Shown in pieces: positions 45,761 to 54,392 of a DNA stretch of 64,000 nucleotides. The notes below the pieces were generated by a model, which had not been told where the DNA came from, ran no database searches, and saw only the letters and a program-made list of their open reading frames with translations. Position 1 is the first letter of the stretch; each line of letters starts with the position of its first letter. A program made the translations under genes and the position numbers. Source of the DNA: Enterococcus plantarum (GTDB lineage Bacteria > Bacillota > Bacilli > Lactobacillales > Enterococcaceae); contig NZ_MIKA01000004.1 in NCBI RefSeq assembly GCF_001730295.1, positions 1-64,000 on the forward strand, read 5' to 3'.

Positions 45761-46861
45761 TTATATAGAAGCTAATCTATCAATAGTCGTACGTTGTTCT
45801 TCAAGAAAAGAACTTGTATACGTATCCAATGTTAGCTTTATAGACGAATGACCCAGTAATGAACTAATTGCTGCGATATTCGCACCCAACTCTACACACC
45901 GAGTCGCAAAGGTATGACGAAGTGCGTGAAAAGGTACATTTAATAAACCTAGCTTCTGTTTTATGCGCTCAAAGCGATAACTAACAGTTCTAGGCTCGAT
46001 AGAATTTGAACCATTGGCGACAACATAAGTAGAAGCTGACTGGTTCTTCCATTTTAATAAGATTCTTTTGATTTTTTTAGAGAGCGGGATTATTCGATCT
46101 GCATTCGTTGTTTTTGGCGCCGTTTCTACGATTTTTGTCAGGTGTCCTGAACCGCTAGGCAAAGCAATCCGTTGTTTGGTTCGGTGAACTCTTAAGATAG
46201 ACGCTTCAAAATCTATATCTTCCCATTTCAGCGCACAGATTTCACCAATTCGCATACCCGTTTCTAATGCTAACAAAATAGGCAATCCTTTTGTCGATTT
46301 CAAACTCTCCGTTTCTACCTCTTTTTGCTGTTGTCGTGTTAGAGCTCGAACTTTTTGTTTCCCTATTTTAGGCAGTACTGTTCGTTCACAAGGGTTCAAA
46401 ATAAGATATCCTCGTTCCTTAGCGGCCTCAAAGCAGCTTTTTACAATACGAAAAACAATATGGACAGAACTTGCCGCCAAATTTTTAGATAAACTCTTTA
46501 CTAAACGATCGATATCTATTGCTGTTATTTTCTTTAATGGACGTTTTGCTAAAATTGGTAAAATATGTAATTGTAGCTTATTGCTGTAACTTGCATAAGT
46601 ACTTTCTTTGATAGTTGGAGCCATGATGTCCGATAACCAAAATTGCGCCCACTCTCCAAATGTCCCTTGAAATTCTCTAGTATTCTTTGTGTAAAATAAT
46701 CTTAACTGAATTTTTTTGTCTAGCATCTGGTCCTTGACTGCTCGGTATGAACGCGCATAAATGTACCCGTAGTAAATAGAGCCGTCTGCTTTTCTACCTT
46801 TCGGATATCTCCCCTCCCAACGACCATCTTTTCTTTTATATATATTTTCGCCTTTACTCAA
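45761..46861 (-). CDS. Tyrosine-family site-specific integrase
   Basis: About 366 residues. The N-terminal arm-binding domain (GENIYKRKDGRWEGRYPKGR) has the three-strand Tn916-Int type, then a SAM-like core-binding domain (FGEWAQFWLSDIM) and a catalytic domain. Catalytic residues are Arg in TGMRIGEICALKW, Lys in the following strand region, His-x-x-Arg in HALRHTFATRC, His in LGHSSIKLTLDTY and Tyr in DTY. All look intact. The likely start is the TTG at 46861, ten bases after AAAGGA; a TTG at 46870 is too close to that site. It is the only gene between two inverted repeats, with no excisionase. Confidence 0.93.
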   Translation of the reverse strand: MSKGENIYKRKDGRWEGRYPKGRKADGSIYYGYIYARSYRAVKDQMLDKKIQLRLFYTKNTREFQGTFGEWAQFWLSDIMAPTIKESTYASYSNKLQLHILPILAKRPLKKITAIDIDRLVKSLSKNLAASSVHIVFRIVKSCFEAAKERGYLILNPCERTVLPKIGKQKVRALTRQQQKEVETESLKSTKGLPILLALETGMRIGEICALKWEDIDFEASILRVHRTKQRIALPSGSGHLTKIVETAPKTTNADRIIPLSKKIKRILLKWKNQSASTYVVANGSNSIEPRTVSYRFERIKQKLGLLNVPFHALRHTFATRCVELGANIAAISSLLGHSSIKLTLDTYTSSFLEEQRTTIDRLASI

Positions 46862-46883
46862 AAAAATCAAATCCTTTCTTTCC

Positions 46884-46901
46884 TGACGGCGGAATTGACG
46901 G
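46884..46901 (+). repeat. Right pair of TGACGG repeats (putative integrase arm sites)
   Basis: TGACGG at 46884 and 46896, again 12 bases apart, followed by CGGAAAAAAACAA. Compared with the left pair, the repeat, its spacing, its orientation and the A-rich tail are all kept while the six-base spacer differs. It lies in the 5' leader of the integrase gene, so binding there could also repress its transcription. Confidence 0.75.
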
Positions 46902-47111
46902 CGGAAAAAAACAACCGATCATTCAACTCATCATTTCGCTTATATCACATAAATAAAAAATAACCATCCTATTATTCTCATTTTTTTATATTATTCCTTA
47001 AAAAATTGAAAAAATAATAGTATGTTTTTTCGTCAACTCCCATTGATTTTCTTTCAAAAAACCAATACAATGAATTTGTTATACAAATAATTTCAAATAA
47101 ATATCAAAAAC
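46902..47111. other. AT-rich inner right arm of the integrase cassette
   Basis: Non-coding DNA between the arm repeats and the right core site. It should hold the leftward integrase promoter; a TTGACG is present on the minus strand near 47030-47035 but lacks a well-placed -10. No open frame of note. Confidence 0.4.
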
Positions 47112-47139
47112 ATTTCTTGTTTTAGCGTAAAATAAGAAA
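47112..47139. repeat. Right inverted repeat / core recombination site of the integrase cassette
   Basis: ATTTCTTGTTTTAGCGTAAA followed by ATAAGAAA. It is the inverted partner of 45566-45593; the centre reads GCG here and CGC there, which fixes the relative orientation as inverted. It differs from a perfect match only at two positions in the right arm. Confidence 0.85.
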
Positions 47140-47140
47140 T

Positions 47141-47506
47141 GTTTTTTTGATTAAAATGGACCCTTTTCCACTTTCTGATAACTCATGACAGCAACAAAAC
47201 TTTTCTATAGTTATTTATTTTTAGAGAAATAACTTCTTATTACTTATTTTCATCTTATAAAACATATATATATTATTTAAACTCTCTCTATTACACTTTA
47301 TATAACCTTTGTATTTTTATAAAATCCCAACTTTAGCCTACTCTACATTATTTCTAATTATAAAACAACACATTTTATTTCACATAAAAATAACAGATAA
47401 TCACATTATATAAAATATGATAAATAATGGGTCACTCGATTTTTTTATTTTATAGTTTTTTAAACATTAAGTTTTTAACGCCACTCATATAACAAACCAA
47501 TAAGAT
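47141..47506. other. Very AT-rich gene-free DNA outside the cassette
   Basis: About 370 bases of almost pure A/T text with no frame, hairpin or repeat that could be supported. Confidence 0.5.
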
Positions 47507-47672
47507 TGGACAGAAGTATTTAACCCCGAGAAATAAGAAAGAATTCACGAAATTTATCCTCAAACTTTTGTAAATATCAGCTTTTTTTCGAATAAATGGT
47601 TGCTTCTGCTCCAACCATTTAATCAGATTCCTCGAGACTAAGATATGACTCGTAGAGTTATTTCTCAGTCTC
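47507..47672. repeat. Intergenic composite repeat (family A, copy 6)
   Basis: TTGGACAGAAGTATTTAACC opens the element and GGTTGCTTCTGCTCCAACC closes the first part by inverted pairing. A GAAATAAGAAAGAATTCACG stretch resembles the internal unit at 29630-29690. GAGACTAAGATATGACTC and its partner ending TTTCTCAGTCTC (47634-47672) form the last hairpin, matching 38766-38804. Confidence 0.75.
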
Positions 47673-47814
47673 TTTCCTATTTCAAAATAACTATTCGAAA
47701 CGAAAATTGATTTTAATTGAAGGACTTATCTACAGTTTCATGATAGACTCTAAGTGCGGATATACAAGCATTATGATACATGACGAATCGAATTATTCCC
47801 TGAAGGAGATAACT

Positions 47815-48621
47815 ATGGAAATTCAATTAAATGTGCTTATCACAGAAACAAAAACAAGCATTGAATTGAGCAACAACCAAGGAATTATTACGATTATTGA
47901 AAACAGCGATAAAATTGTACTCGATCAACCAGCTATCTATATTTTATTTAAAGATGATACAATCACTTCAATAGGAAAATCAGAAGCTGGCACTTTCCAA
48001 AACGAGGTAGATTATAACACAATAATCACTATCGCTCCGTCGTGGGATATCGAATTGGATTATTTAGCGCAGCAGTTCATTCTAGAAGCCAAAGATAATG
48101 GCATCCAGTTGACTATCCCTTCACAACTAGAAACAAAGATCCCTACAAGTTATCAAAAGACAGTCTCTACTTATAAAGACGAAGTTTTATTCATCTTAAA
48201 AAGATTCGGCTATCTTTTAAAACACAATGAAGAACCTAAAAAAGCCAACGCCAAACCTGCTAAAGCACGTCACAAATGGACCAAAGAGGTTAGTCAAATC
48301 GACTTTTTTGTTGATACAAGAGAGAGTAAAGCAACCGTTCTTTGGCACAAGAGAAATGAAATGCTTCTAAAATCTGGGGCTACTATGATGGCAAATCCAC
48401 CACTTAACAAAGACGGGTCGCTAGGCTTTTCTGCAAAAATGGGGCAAAGAATTCGAGAAGACCATAAAGACAAAGTTAAAAACAATGTGACGACAGAAGA
48501 CATCATTTTAAAAAGTGTCAATGAAGTAGGGTTGTTTTTATATTTTGGTGGAACAAATAGTTGGCTTGAGCTGGTTGATGCTTCTGGGAAAACATTGAAC
48601 GAGTGGACAGCTGTTGAGTAA
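47815..48621 (+). CDS. DUF4357-like domain protein
   Basis: The start is the ATG at 47815 (268 residues), with AAGGAG eight bases upstream. The C-terminal third, from SGATMMANPPLNKDGSLGFS through NSWLELVDASGKTLNEW, resembles the DUF4357 domain. The N-terminal segment PAIYILFKDDTITSIGKSEA is faintly like the start of a GIY-YIG domain (Y-I-x(8)-IGKS) but lacks its later catalytic Arg/Glu motifs. A basic Lys/Ala linker lies at about residues 140-160. It may be a degenerate nuclease or a nucleic-acid-binding protein; function unknown. Separate transcription unit, terminated at 48655. Confidence 0.65.
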   Translation: MEIQLNVLITETKTSIELSNNQGIITIIENSDKIVLDQPAIYILFKDDTITSIGKSEAGTFQNEVDYNTIITIAPSWDIELDYLAQQFILEAKDNGIQLTIPSQLETKIPTSYQKTVSTYKDEVLFILKRFGYLLKHNEEPKKANAKPAKARHKWTKEVSQIDFFVDTRESKATVLWHKRNEMLLKSGATMMANPPLNKDGSLGFSAKMGQRIREDHKDKVKNNVTTEDIILKSVNEVGLFLYFGGTNSWLELVDASGKTLNEWTAVE

Positions 48622-48654
48622 GTATAGTTCTATCTTTTAAGATTGATATAGCAC

Positions 48655-48695
48655 AAAAACTCTTTTGGTGATTTATACATCAAAAGAGTTTTTTT
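48655..48695 (+). terminator. Terminator after the DUF4357-like gene
   Basis: AAAAACTCTTTTG pairs perfectly with CAAAAGAGTTTTT around 12 bases, followed by further T residues. Confidence 0.88.
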
Positions 48696-48811
48696 AGCAT
48701 TTTTCAGACAAAATTACGCAACTGTCTTATTTCGTACAGCTATCCTTTGTGGGTAAAAAAGTTCCTTGCTACAATAACAGTGTAACAAATCAAAAACCAG
48801 GAGGGATCTTT

Positions 48812-50584
48812 ATGAAGTACGTAAGTGGGAACTATGAAGCATTTGCAAGAAGCAGAAAACCTGACGGTGTGGATGGTAAAAATGCCTATATCGTTGGCGC
48901 AGGCTTAGCTGGTTTAGCAGCAGCAGTCTTTTTGATTCGTGACGGACACATGAAAGGTGAACATATCCATATTTTTGAGGAACTATCCTTATCAGGCGGT
49001 TCGTTGGACGGAAAATTTATTCCCCATGATGGTTTTGTTACACGAGGTGGACGTGAAATGGAGAATCATTTTGAATGTTTGTGGGATCTTTTCCGTTCCG
49101 TTCCTTCTTTAGAAGTAGAGGATGCTTCAGTATTAGACGAATTTTACTGGCTGGATCATGACGACCCTAACTCTTCAAACTGTCGTATCATTTACAATCG
49201 AGGCGAACGTGCCTCAGATGATGGTGAATTTACTCTCTCTAAAAAAGCGCAAAAAGAACTCGTTGATTTATTTATGACCTCAGAAGATAACCTAATTGGG
49301 AAACGAATCGAAGATGTCTTTACCGAAGAATTTTTTGATTCTAATTTTTGGTTATATTGGTGTACGATGTTCGCTTTTGAAAAATGGCACTCTGCTATTG
49401 AAATGAGACGCTACGTGATGCGCTTTATTCATCATATTAAAGGATTACCAGATTTCACTGCTTTAAAATTTACACGCTACAATCAATTTGAATCGTTAGT
49501 CAAACCATTGTTAGCCTTTTTAGACGAAAATGGTGTAGATTTCCAATATGAAACAAAAATCAATGATATCAAAGTGGATATCACCGAAGAAACAAAAGTT
49601 GCGAAAAGTATCTTACTAACCAGAGCTGGCAAAACAGAAGAAATTCACTTAACCGAAAATGACTTGGTTTTCGTAACAAATGGTTCAATCACTGAAAGTT
49701 CAACAGAGGGCGACCACCATACACCCGCACCGATTACACACGATTTAGGCGGTAGTTGGAACCTTTGGAAAAATTTAGCGAAACAATCTTCAGAATTTGG
49801 AAATCCCGATGTCTTTTGTGAGAATTTACCAGCAGAAAGCTGGTTCGTTTCTGCTACTGTAACATGGGAAAACTTTGATATCGAGCCTTACATTTCTAGA
49901 CTGACACACCGTAAATTGCGAACAGGAAAAATCGTGACTGGTGGGATCATTACGATCAAAGACTCCAACTGGTTAATGAGTTTTGCGATGCATCGCCAAC
50001 CTCACTTTAAAGAACAAACTGAACAACAATCGATCACTTGGGTATATGGTTTACTATCAAATACTCCAGGAAATTATATTAAAAAACCAATCGAACAATG
50101 TTCTGGTGAAGAAATTGCACAAGAGTTGATGTATCATTTAGGCGTTCCGGAGGAAGATATCATCAAATTTGCGCAACATTCATGTACGGCAATTCCAGTT
50201 TATATGCCATTTATCACCTCTTACTTTATGCTACGTGAACCAGGAGACCGGCCGTTAGTCATTCCTAACGGTTCTAAAAACTTAGCGTTTATCGGAAACT
50301 TCGCAGAAACAGAGCGAGATACCGTCTTCACTACTGAATACTCTGTTAGAACTGCGATGGAAGCTGTTTATCAATTATTAGACGTTGAACGTGGCGTCCC
50401 AGAAGTTTTTGCATCAGCTTACGATTTACGGACTTTGGCAAATTCTGTTTACTATTTATCTGATAAGAAAAAATTAACTGAAATGGAATTACCTTTTGTA
50501 GAACGTAAAATTGTTGAAAAGTTCGTTGATAAAACGAAAGATACGTATATTGGGGATATTTTGAAAGATGCTGATTTGATTTAG
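48812..50584 (+). CDS. ohyA: Oleate hydratase (fatty-acid double-bond hydratase)
   Basis: 590 residues; the start is the ATG at 48812, seven bases after AGGAGGG. An FAD-binding Rossmann motif [18 protein letters not shown] is followed by family signatures [20 protein letters not shown] and [13 protein letters not shown] with the catalytic acidic residue, and [11 protein letters not shown]. Near the end [20 protein letters not shown] is the conserved FAD/substrate region. It adds water to cis-9 or cis-12 unsaturated fatty acids, giving hydroxy fatty acids, at the inner membrane surface. In lactic bacteria and staphylococci this detoxifies host or food fatty acids. Single gene with its own terminator. 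Confidence 0.95.
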   Translation: MKYVSGNYEAFARSRKPDGVDGKNAYIVGAGLAGLAAAVFLIRDGHMKGEHIHIFEELSLSGGSLDGKFIPHDGFVTRGGREMENHFECLWDLFRSVPSLEVEDASVLDEFYWLDHDDPNSSNCRIIYNRGERASDDGEFTLSKKAQKELVDLFMTSEDNLIGKRIEDVFTEEFFDSNFWLYWCTMFAFEKWHSAIEMRRYVMRFIHHIKGLPDFTALKFTRYNQFESLVKPLLAFLDENGVDFQYETKINDIKVDITEETKVAKSILLTRAGKTEEIHLTENDLVFVTNGSITESSTEGDHHTPAPITHDLGGSWNLWKNLAKQSSEFGNPDVFCENLPAESWFVSATVTWENFDIEPYISRLTHRKLRTGKIVTGGIITIKDSNWLMSFAMHRQPHFKEQTEQQSITWVYGLLSNTPGNYIKKPIEQCSGEEIAQELMYHLGVPEEDIIKFAQHSCTAIPVYMPFITSYFMLREPGDRPLVIPNGSKNLAFIGNFAETERDTVFTTEYSVRTAMEAVYQLLDVERGVPEVFASAYDLRTLANSVYYLSDKKKLTEMELPFVERKIVEKFVDKTKDTYIGDILKDADLI

Positions 50585-50624
50585 ATCATCAGCTCTTGTT
50601 ACAAAATAGTTGAATACAAATGGT

Positions 50625-50672
50625 TAGACTACTTGTTTCTAGTTCTTTTAGAACACGAGTAGTCTATTTTTG
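50625..50672 (+). terminator. Terminator after oleate hydratase
   Basis: TAGACTACTTGT pairs with ACACGAGTAGTCTA (one bulge); an inner TTCTAGTTC/GAAC stem adds to it. TTTTTG follows. Confidence 0.8.
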
Positions 50673-50787
50673 ATTTATGAAAAAATTTATAGTTTGTTTA
50701 TAGTTTATTTACTCTCCGTTTACTCACTTGAAGTAAGATTAATTAGTAGAAATACCTATTACACAATAAAAAATGGAGGTTTTACAA

Positions 50788-52248
50788 ATGGCTAATCACG
50801 TAAAATTTAAGGACAGCTATGTTTATGTTTTATTTACAGTATTGTTTACATTGCTTGCTGTAACGAACGGCTCAAAGGTCTTTGCATCAGAGTTTGAACC
50901 AAACCAAGTTCTCGGTTCAACTAATTGGGAAGGAACATTCGTTTACGATGCACAAGGAAATGACGTAACCAGTCAAAATAGTAATTTTATCGGACGAGCA
51001 AAATATGACGCAACTACGAATCGCTATGAGTTTTTTGACAAGCAAACCAATGTTTCTAGAGGGGATAAAGGGGTATTCTTCGTTACACCAGACGGTAAAA
51101 AAAGAATCTTACTCTCAGAACTTGGTTATCGAGCAGTTGTTGATATGGTCAGATTAGACAAAGATATGTTTACTTATCGTAGAGAAGGTGTGCAAAAGGA
51201 TGGCTCAAATGGCTTCGTTTTTGTAGAACATATTCCTTATAGTGGGGAATTAACCTTTACATCCCAACCACCTGTCCGCTCTAAAGAAACAGGTACAATC
51301 ATCAAAGATCAACCAGGGATAGATATTCTTAGTTCCACTTTTTGGCAAGGAACAAAAGCACTTGATGAGAATGGCAATGATGTTTCTGAATACAATAGAG
51401 GGTATCTAGGCTTAGCCCGTTACGATAACAAATCAGGAAGATACGAATTCTTTGATACAGAAGGTAAATCAAGAGGTGATTTCGGTTATTACGATGTTAT
51501 TCTTGATAATAAAGAAAGAACACATATTTCTGTAGGCAGTAACTATGCCGCAACATTAGAATTAACAGAATTAAACAGCGGACGATTCACCTATGCTAGA
51601 AATGGAAAAGATGCAACTGGTCAAGATATTACGATTACGGTTGAGCATGAACCATACACAGGAGCACTACCTTTAGACTTTACTTTTAACCCAGCTAACG
51701 AGTTGATCGTGATGCCTCCGATTAAAACAGAAGAAGATGCAGAAGGTTCTGCGAAAAGTAATGCGATTGTCGAAGTAGAAAACCTTACCACAGCGGGTAC
51801 CGTTAAATTTAGTGAAAATGCGGCGACTGAAGCAAGTATTATTTTTGAAAAGCTAAACACAAAAGATAATCCATCTACTTTGAACGAAAAAGAAGCTGGA
51901 AAAGCTACAGTCAGTGTCCTTGACACACGAAAAGGGGCTGGCGAAAAAGATGAATGGACAGTCAAAACAAAGTTAACAGATGGCCCTTTTGGAAATAAAG
52001 GCTTTCTATTAAATAAACTAGGCGTTAGTTTAGAACCTTCAACACAAGATAGCACACTAACACCAAATGCTAAGGTGACAATGAATGATAGTGAGGAACA
52101 TCAAGCCTTTACAATCGGTTATCAAGAAGGCAATAATGAAAGAAAAACACTGACACTAAATCCTCAATTAATAATCGGACAAAGTAGTTTATTACAATCA
52201 GGCGTATATGGCGCTAATATCACTTGGACATTGACACCAAAAGTATAA
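50788..52248 (+). CDS. WxL-domain protein with two DUF4822 repeats
   Basis: 486 residues from the ATG at 50788 (the upstream in-frame ATG is part of the ATGGAGG ribosome site). Signal peptide to about residue 32. Two tandem repeats of about 125 residues (LGSTNWEGTFVYDAQGNDVT and LSSTFWQGTKALDENGNDVS, each with RYEFFD and a (V/E)EH-PY-G end) match DUF4822. The WxL domain from about residue 310 has DEWTVKTKL and closes with ITWTLTPKV. It heads a second WxL locus of three genes. DUF4822 function is unknown; surface display is certain only by inference. Confidence 0.9.
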   Translation: MANHVKFKDSYVYVLFTVLFTLLAVTNGSKVFASEFEPNQVLGSTNWEGTFVYDAQGNDVTSQNSNFIGRAKYDATTNRYEFFDKQTNVSRGDKGVFFVTPDGKKRILLSELGYRAVVDMVRLDKDMFTYRREGVQKDGSNGFVFVEHIPYSGELTFTSQPPVRSKETGTIIKDQPGIDILSSTFWQGTKALDENGNDVSEYNRGYLGLARYDNKSGRYEFFDTEGKSRGDFGYYDVILDNKERTHISVGSNYAATLELTELNSGRFTYARNGKDATGQDITITVEHEPYTGALPLDFTFNPANELIVMPPIKTEEDAEGSAKSNAIVEVENLTTAGTVKFSENAATEASIIFEKLNTKDNPSTLNEKEAGKATVSVLDTRKGAGEKDEWTVKTKLTDGPFGNKGFLLNKLGVSLEPSTQDSTLTPNAKVTMNDSEEHQAFTIGYQEGNNERKTLTLNPQLIIGQSSLLQSGVYGANITWTLTPKV

Positions 52249-52260
52249 ACTAAACACTTA

Positions 52261-52300
52261 GAGACTAAGGCATAACTCCTTGAGTTAGAACCTTGGTCTC
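52261..52300. repeat. Hairpin between WxL and DUF916 genes (family A relative)
   Basis: GAGACTAAGGCATAACTC pairs with GAGTTAGAACCTTGGTCTC. It resembles the hairpins at 38766 and 47634 and, as at 38671, lies between a WxL gene and its DUF916/DUF3324 partner, possibly attenuating the transcript. Confidence 0.7.
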
Positions 52301-52332
52301 TTATCAAATTTTTTTATAAAGGAGTCTAGAAA

Positions 52333-53331
52333 ATGAACGCCAAAAGCCTATCCCATTCCCTACTATTTTTATTAGCCAGTCTATTTCTCCTACTTATGTT
52401 TCCTAATACAGCTTCAGCACAGGAAACTGCTTACTACCTAAAGCCATTGATTCCAGAAAATCAGATAGAAAATACGGAGGATTATTTTAATATCGCCACA
52501 TCCTCCGCAATTGATCAAACCCTTGAATTATTGATTGTAAACGAATCAGCTGAGGAAAAAGAGATGAACGTAACCATTTTGGATGGAATGACCACAAAAG
52601 ATGGTGCAATCAGCTATGCTGTAGATCATAAATACGATCCAGCCCAACAATATAAACTCTCACAAATTGCTAAAGTGGAACAACAAGAAATAACCGTTGA
52701 AGCAAATAGCACACAACTAGTAAGCGTCGTTTTAAAAGCTGAATTGAAGAACTTTGACGGGACAATCTTAGGAGCAGTCAATGTGAGCGAAAAGACCACA
52801 GAACAGCCTAACGAAGGCATAAATAATACTTTTGCCTATAACATCCCCATTAAAATTCGAGTAAATAAAGAAACTAAGAATAGTCAAATGAACTATAAAG
52901 GTATAAATTTAGTAAATAACAAACCTGAACGATTTATAGACGTGTCTTTCCAAAACCCCATACCAACTATCATCCGGGATCTAACTCTTTCATTTGAAAT
53001 TTATAAAAAGGGGCAACCTACGAAGATTCTTTTTAAAAACAGTATGACTGGTATCGAAATAGCGCCAAATAGTCTGTTTTCCCCCGAATTATCCCTTACA
53101 AATTCCAAGCTAAAAGCAGGTAATTATGTATTAAAAACCACTGGAAAATCTGAGGGGATCAATGAAGTTTGGGAAAGTGACTTTACAATTTCACAATCCG
53201 ATTCACGTACGATTAATGAAGGTTTGGACGTATTGAATGAAGACAATAGAGCTTGGCTCATACTTGCTAGCATTGTTGCCTTACTCATTTTAGGAGGATT
53301 TGGGTATGTGTTTTACAAAAGAAAAAAGTAA
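52333..53331 (+). CDS. DUF916/DUF3324 WxL-interacting membrane protein (second locus)
   Basis: 332 residues: signal peptide (LFLLASLFLLLMFPNTASAQ), DUF916 domain (about 30-155), DUF3324 domain (about 160-290, ending WESDFTISQ), a C-terminal helix (AWLILASIVALLILGGFGYV) and a short basic end. It is the counterpart of the protein at 37536 but lacks the long basic tail. AAAGGAG precedes the ATG. The next gene starts inside its last 26 bases, so the two are translationally coupled. Confidence 0.92.
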   Translation: MNAKSLSHSLLFLLASLFLLLMFPNTASAQETAYYLKPLIPENQIENTEDYFNIATSSAIDQTLELLIVNESAEEKEMNVTILDGMTTKDGAISYAVDHKYDPAQQYKLSQIAKVEQQEITVEANSTQLVSVVLKAELKNFDGTILGAVNVSEKTTEQPNEGINNTFAYNIPIKIRVNKETKNSQMNYKGINLVNNKPERFIDVSFQNPIPTIIRDLTLSFEIYKKGQPTKILFKNSMTGIEIAPNSLFSPELSLTNSKLKAGNYVLKTTGKSEGINEVWESDFTISQSDSRTINEGLDVLNEDNRAWLILASIVALLILGGFGYVFYKRKK

Positions 53332-53587
53332 AGCCTTGATAACCATCTTTCTAACCTCGATAATCAGTTTATTTTATTATCCTAACACTGCAAATAGCGA
53401 AACCATTGTAAGCGAAGTGACTGTCGAAGTTCATAGAGATACTTCAACTCTAGAACAAGTTGTCCAGGGTATTCTTCCAAAAACAAATGAAGAGCTAGGA
53501 CTTTTTTTAAGTTGGATCGGTGGATTCCTACTCATAGGATTTGTTGTTTTGATCTCGTTTTATTTTGTACACAATAAATACAGCTAA
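53306..53587 (+). CDS. Small sortase-type surface protein of the second WxL locus (LPKTN motif)
   Basis: 93 residues. The ATG at 53306 was chosen because AGGAGG stands eight bases before it, inside the 3' end of the preceding gene. Signal peptide to about residue 27 (NTANSE), a very short ectodomain, LPKTNEE, then helix FLSWIGGFLLIGFVVLISFY and the tail HNKYS. Asn replaces Gly of LPxTG, and the tail has only one Lys and one His, so sortase cleavage is doubtful; it may simply stay in the membrane. Confidence 0.75.
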   Translation: MCFTKEKSKALITIFLTSIISLFYYPNTANSETIVSEVTVEVHRDTSTLEQVVQGILPKTNEELGLFLSWIGGFLLIGFVVLISFYFVHNKYS

Positions 53588-53754
53588 ATATAAATCAGAT
53601 TACTCCTTATTTAGCATCCTGTGAAATTCAATGGCATATAGAATTGACGTAGCAATCATATTGTGTTTATTTAACACAATTTTCTTTGAAATTCTTGATG
53701 AATACTCATGGGAAGCTCCAATTCTTCTTTATATCCAGCTTTTATTCGCATTTA

Positions 53755-53794
53755 GGGTGTGAAACAAAAGTGATTTTTACTTTTGTCCACACCC
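53755..53794. repeat. Hairpin after the second WxL locus (family A, copy 7)
   Basis: GGGTGTGAAACAAAAGT pairs with ACTTTTGTCCACACCC. It lies between convergent genes and resembles 601-641 read on the other strand, so it can serve as a shared terminator. Confidence 0.75.
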
Positions 53795-53814
53795 ACACAC
53801 TCAACCAACGATTG

Positions 53815-54381
53815 CTAAAAATCATATTCCGCTTCTTTTTGCTGAATCATTGTTTGATACGTATCCAGTAATAAGAAAAAGTCATCCACGAATCGATCCA
53901 ATCGAAATTCAATATCGGGATTTTTAATTTCTTGGCGAATGATATCTTGATCTGTAATAAACACATAATTCGGCACTAAATTAGCTTTCATATAGCTTAG
54001 TACTGGGCGGATTTGTTGCTCCGGAATCAAAAAGTGTTTCTCTGACCCCGCAGTGACGATCATTCCTGCTACTTTATTGCGGAAAGCATTGAGTGGCAAC
54101 ATATCAAACAAATTCTTCAATGTTCCAGGCATCGATGCTTGGAAAATCGGCGTGCCAATAATCAAGCCATCTGCCTCCATGATTTTTTTCAATGCCGCCC
54201 CAACTTCGCCTTCGTGCTGAAGATATTCCCGTCCATCAGCGAATGGAAATTGGATTTCAGAAAAATCAATCACGTCTATTTCCACATCTTTACGCACTTT
54301 TTTTATGTTATTGATCGTATAATTGACAGCCACTCTTGATTTACTACCAAAAGCGGAGCCGATTATTGCAACTATTTTCAT
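53815..54381 (-). CDS. NAD(P)H-dependent FMN reductase-like flavoprotein
   Basis: 188 residues of flavodoxin-like fold. FMN phosphate loop GSAFGSKSRVAVNYTI; flavin-contact loop IGTPIFQASMPGTLKNLFD; dimer strand later. It starts 11 bases after the luciferase-like gene, in a MarR-led operon, so it probably supplies reduced flavin to that monooxygenase or reduces quinones or azo compounds. Confidence 0.9.
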   Translation of the reverse strand: MKIVAIIGSAFGSKSRVAVNYTINNIKKVRKDVEIDVIDFSEIQFPFADGREYLQHEGEVGAALKKIMEADGLIIGTPIFQASMPGTLKNLFDMLPLNAFRNKVAGMIVTAGSEKHFLIPEQQIRPVLSYMKANLVPNYVFITDQDIIRQEIKNPDIEFRLDRFVDDFFLLLDTYQTMIQQKEAEYDF

Positions 54382-54392
54382 CACTATTCATC

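Noticed and set aside
51621-52055. 144-codon open frame antisense to the DUF4822/WxL gene
   Set aside because: The sense strand encodes a complete, conserved WxL domain; the antisense frame is a by-product of its codon use.
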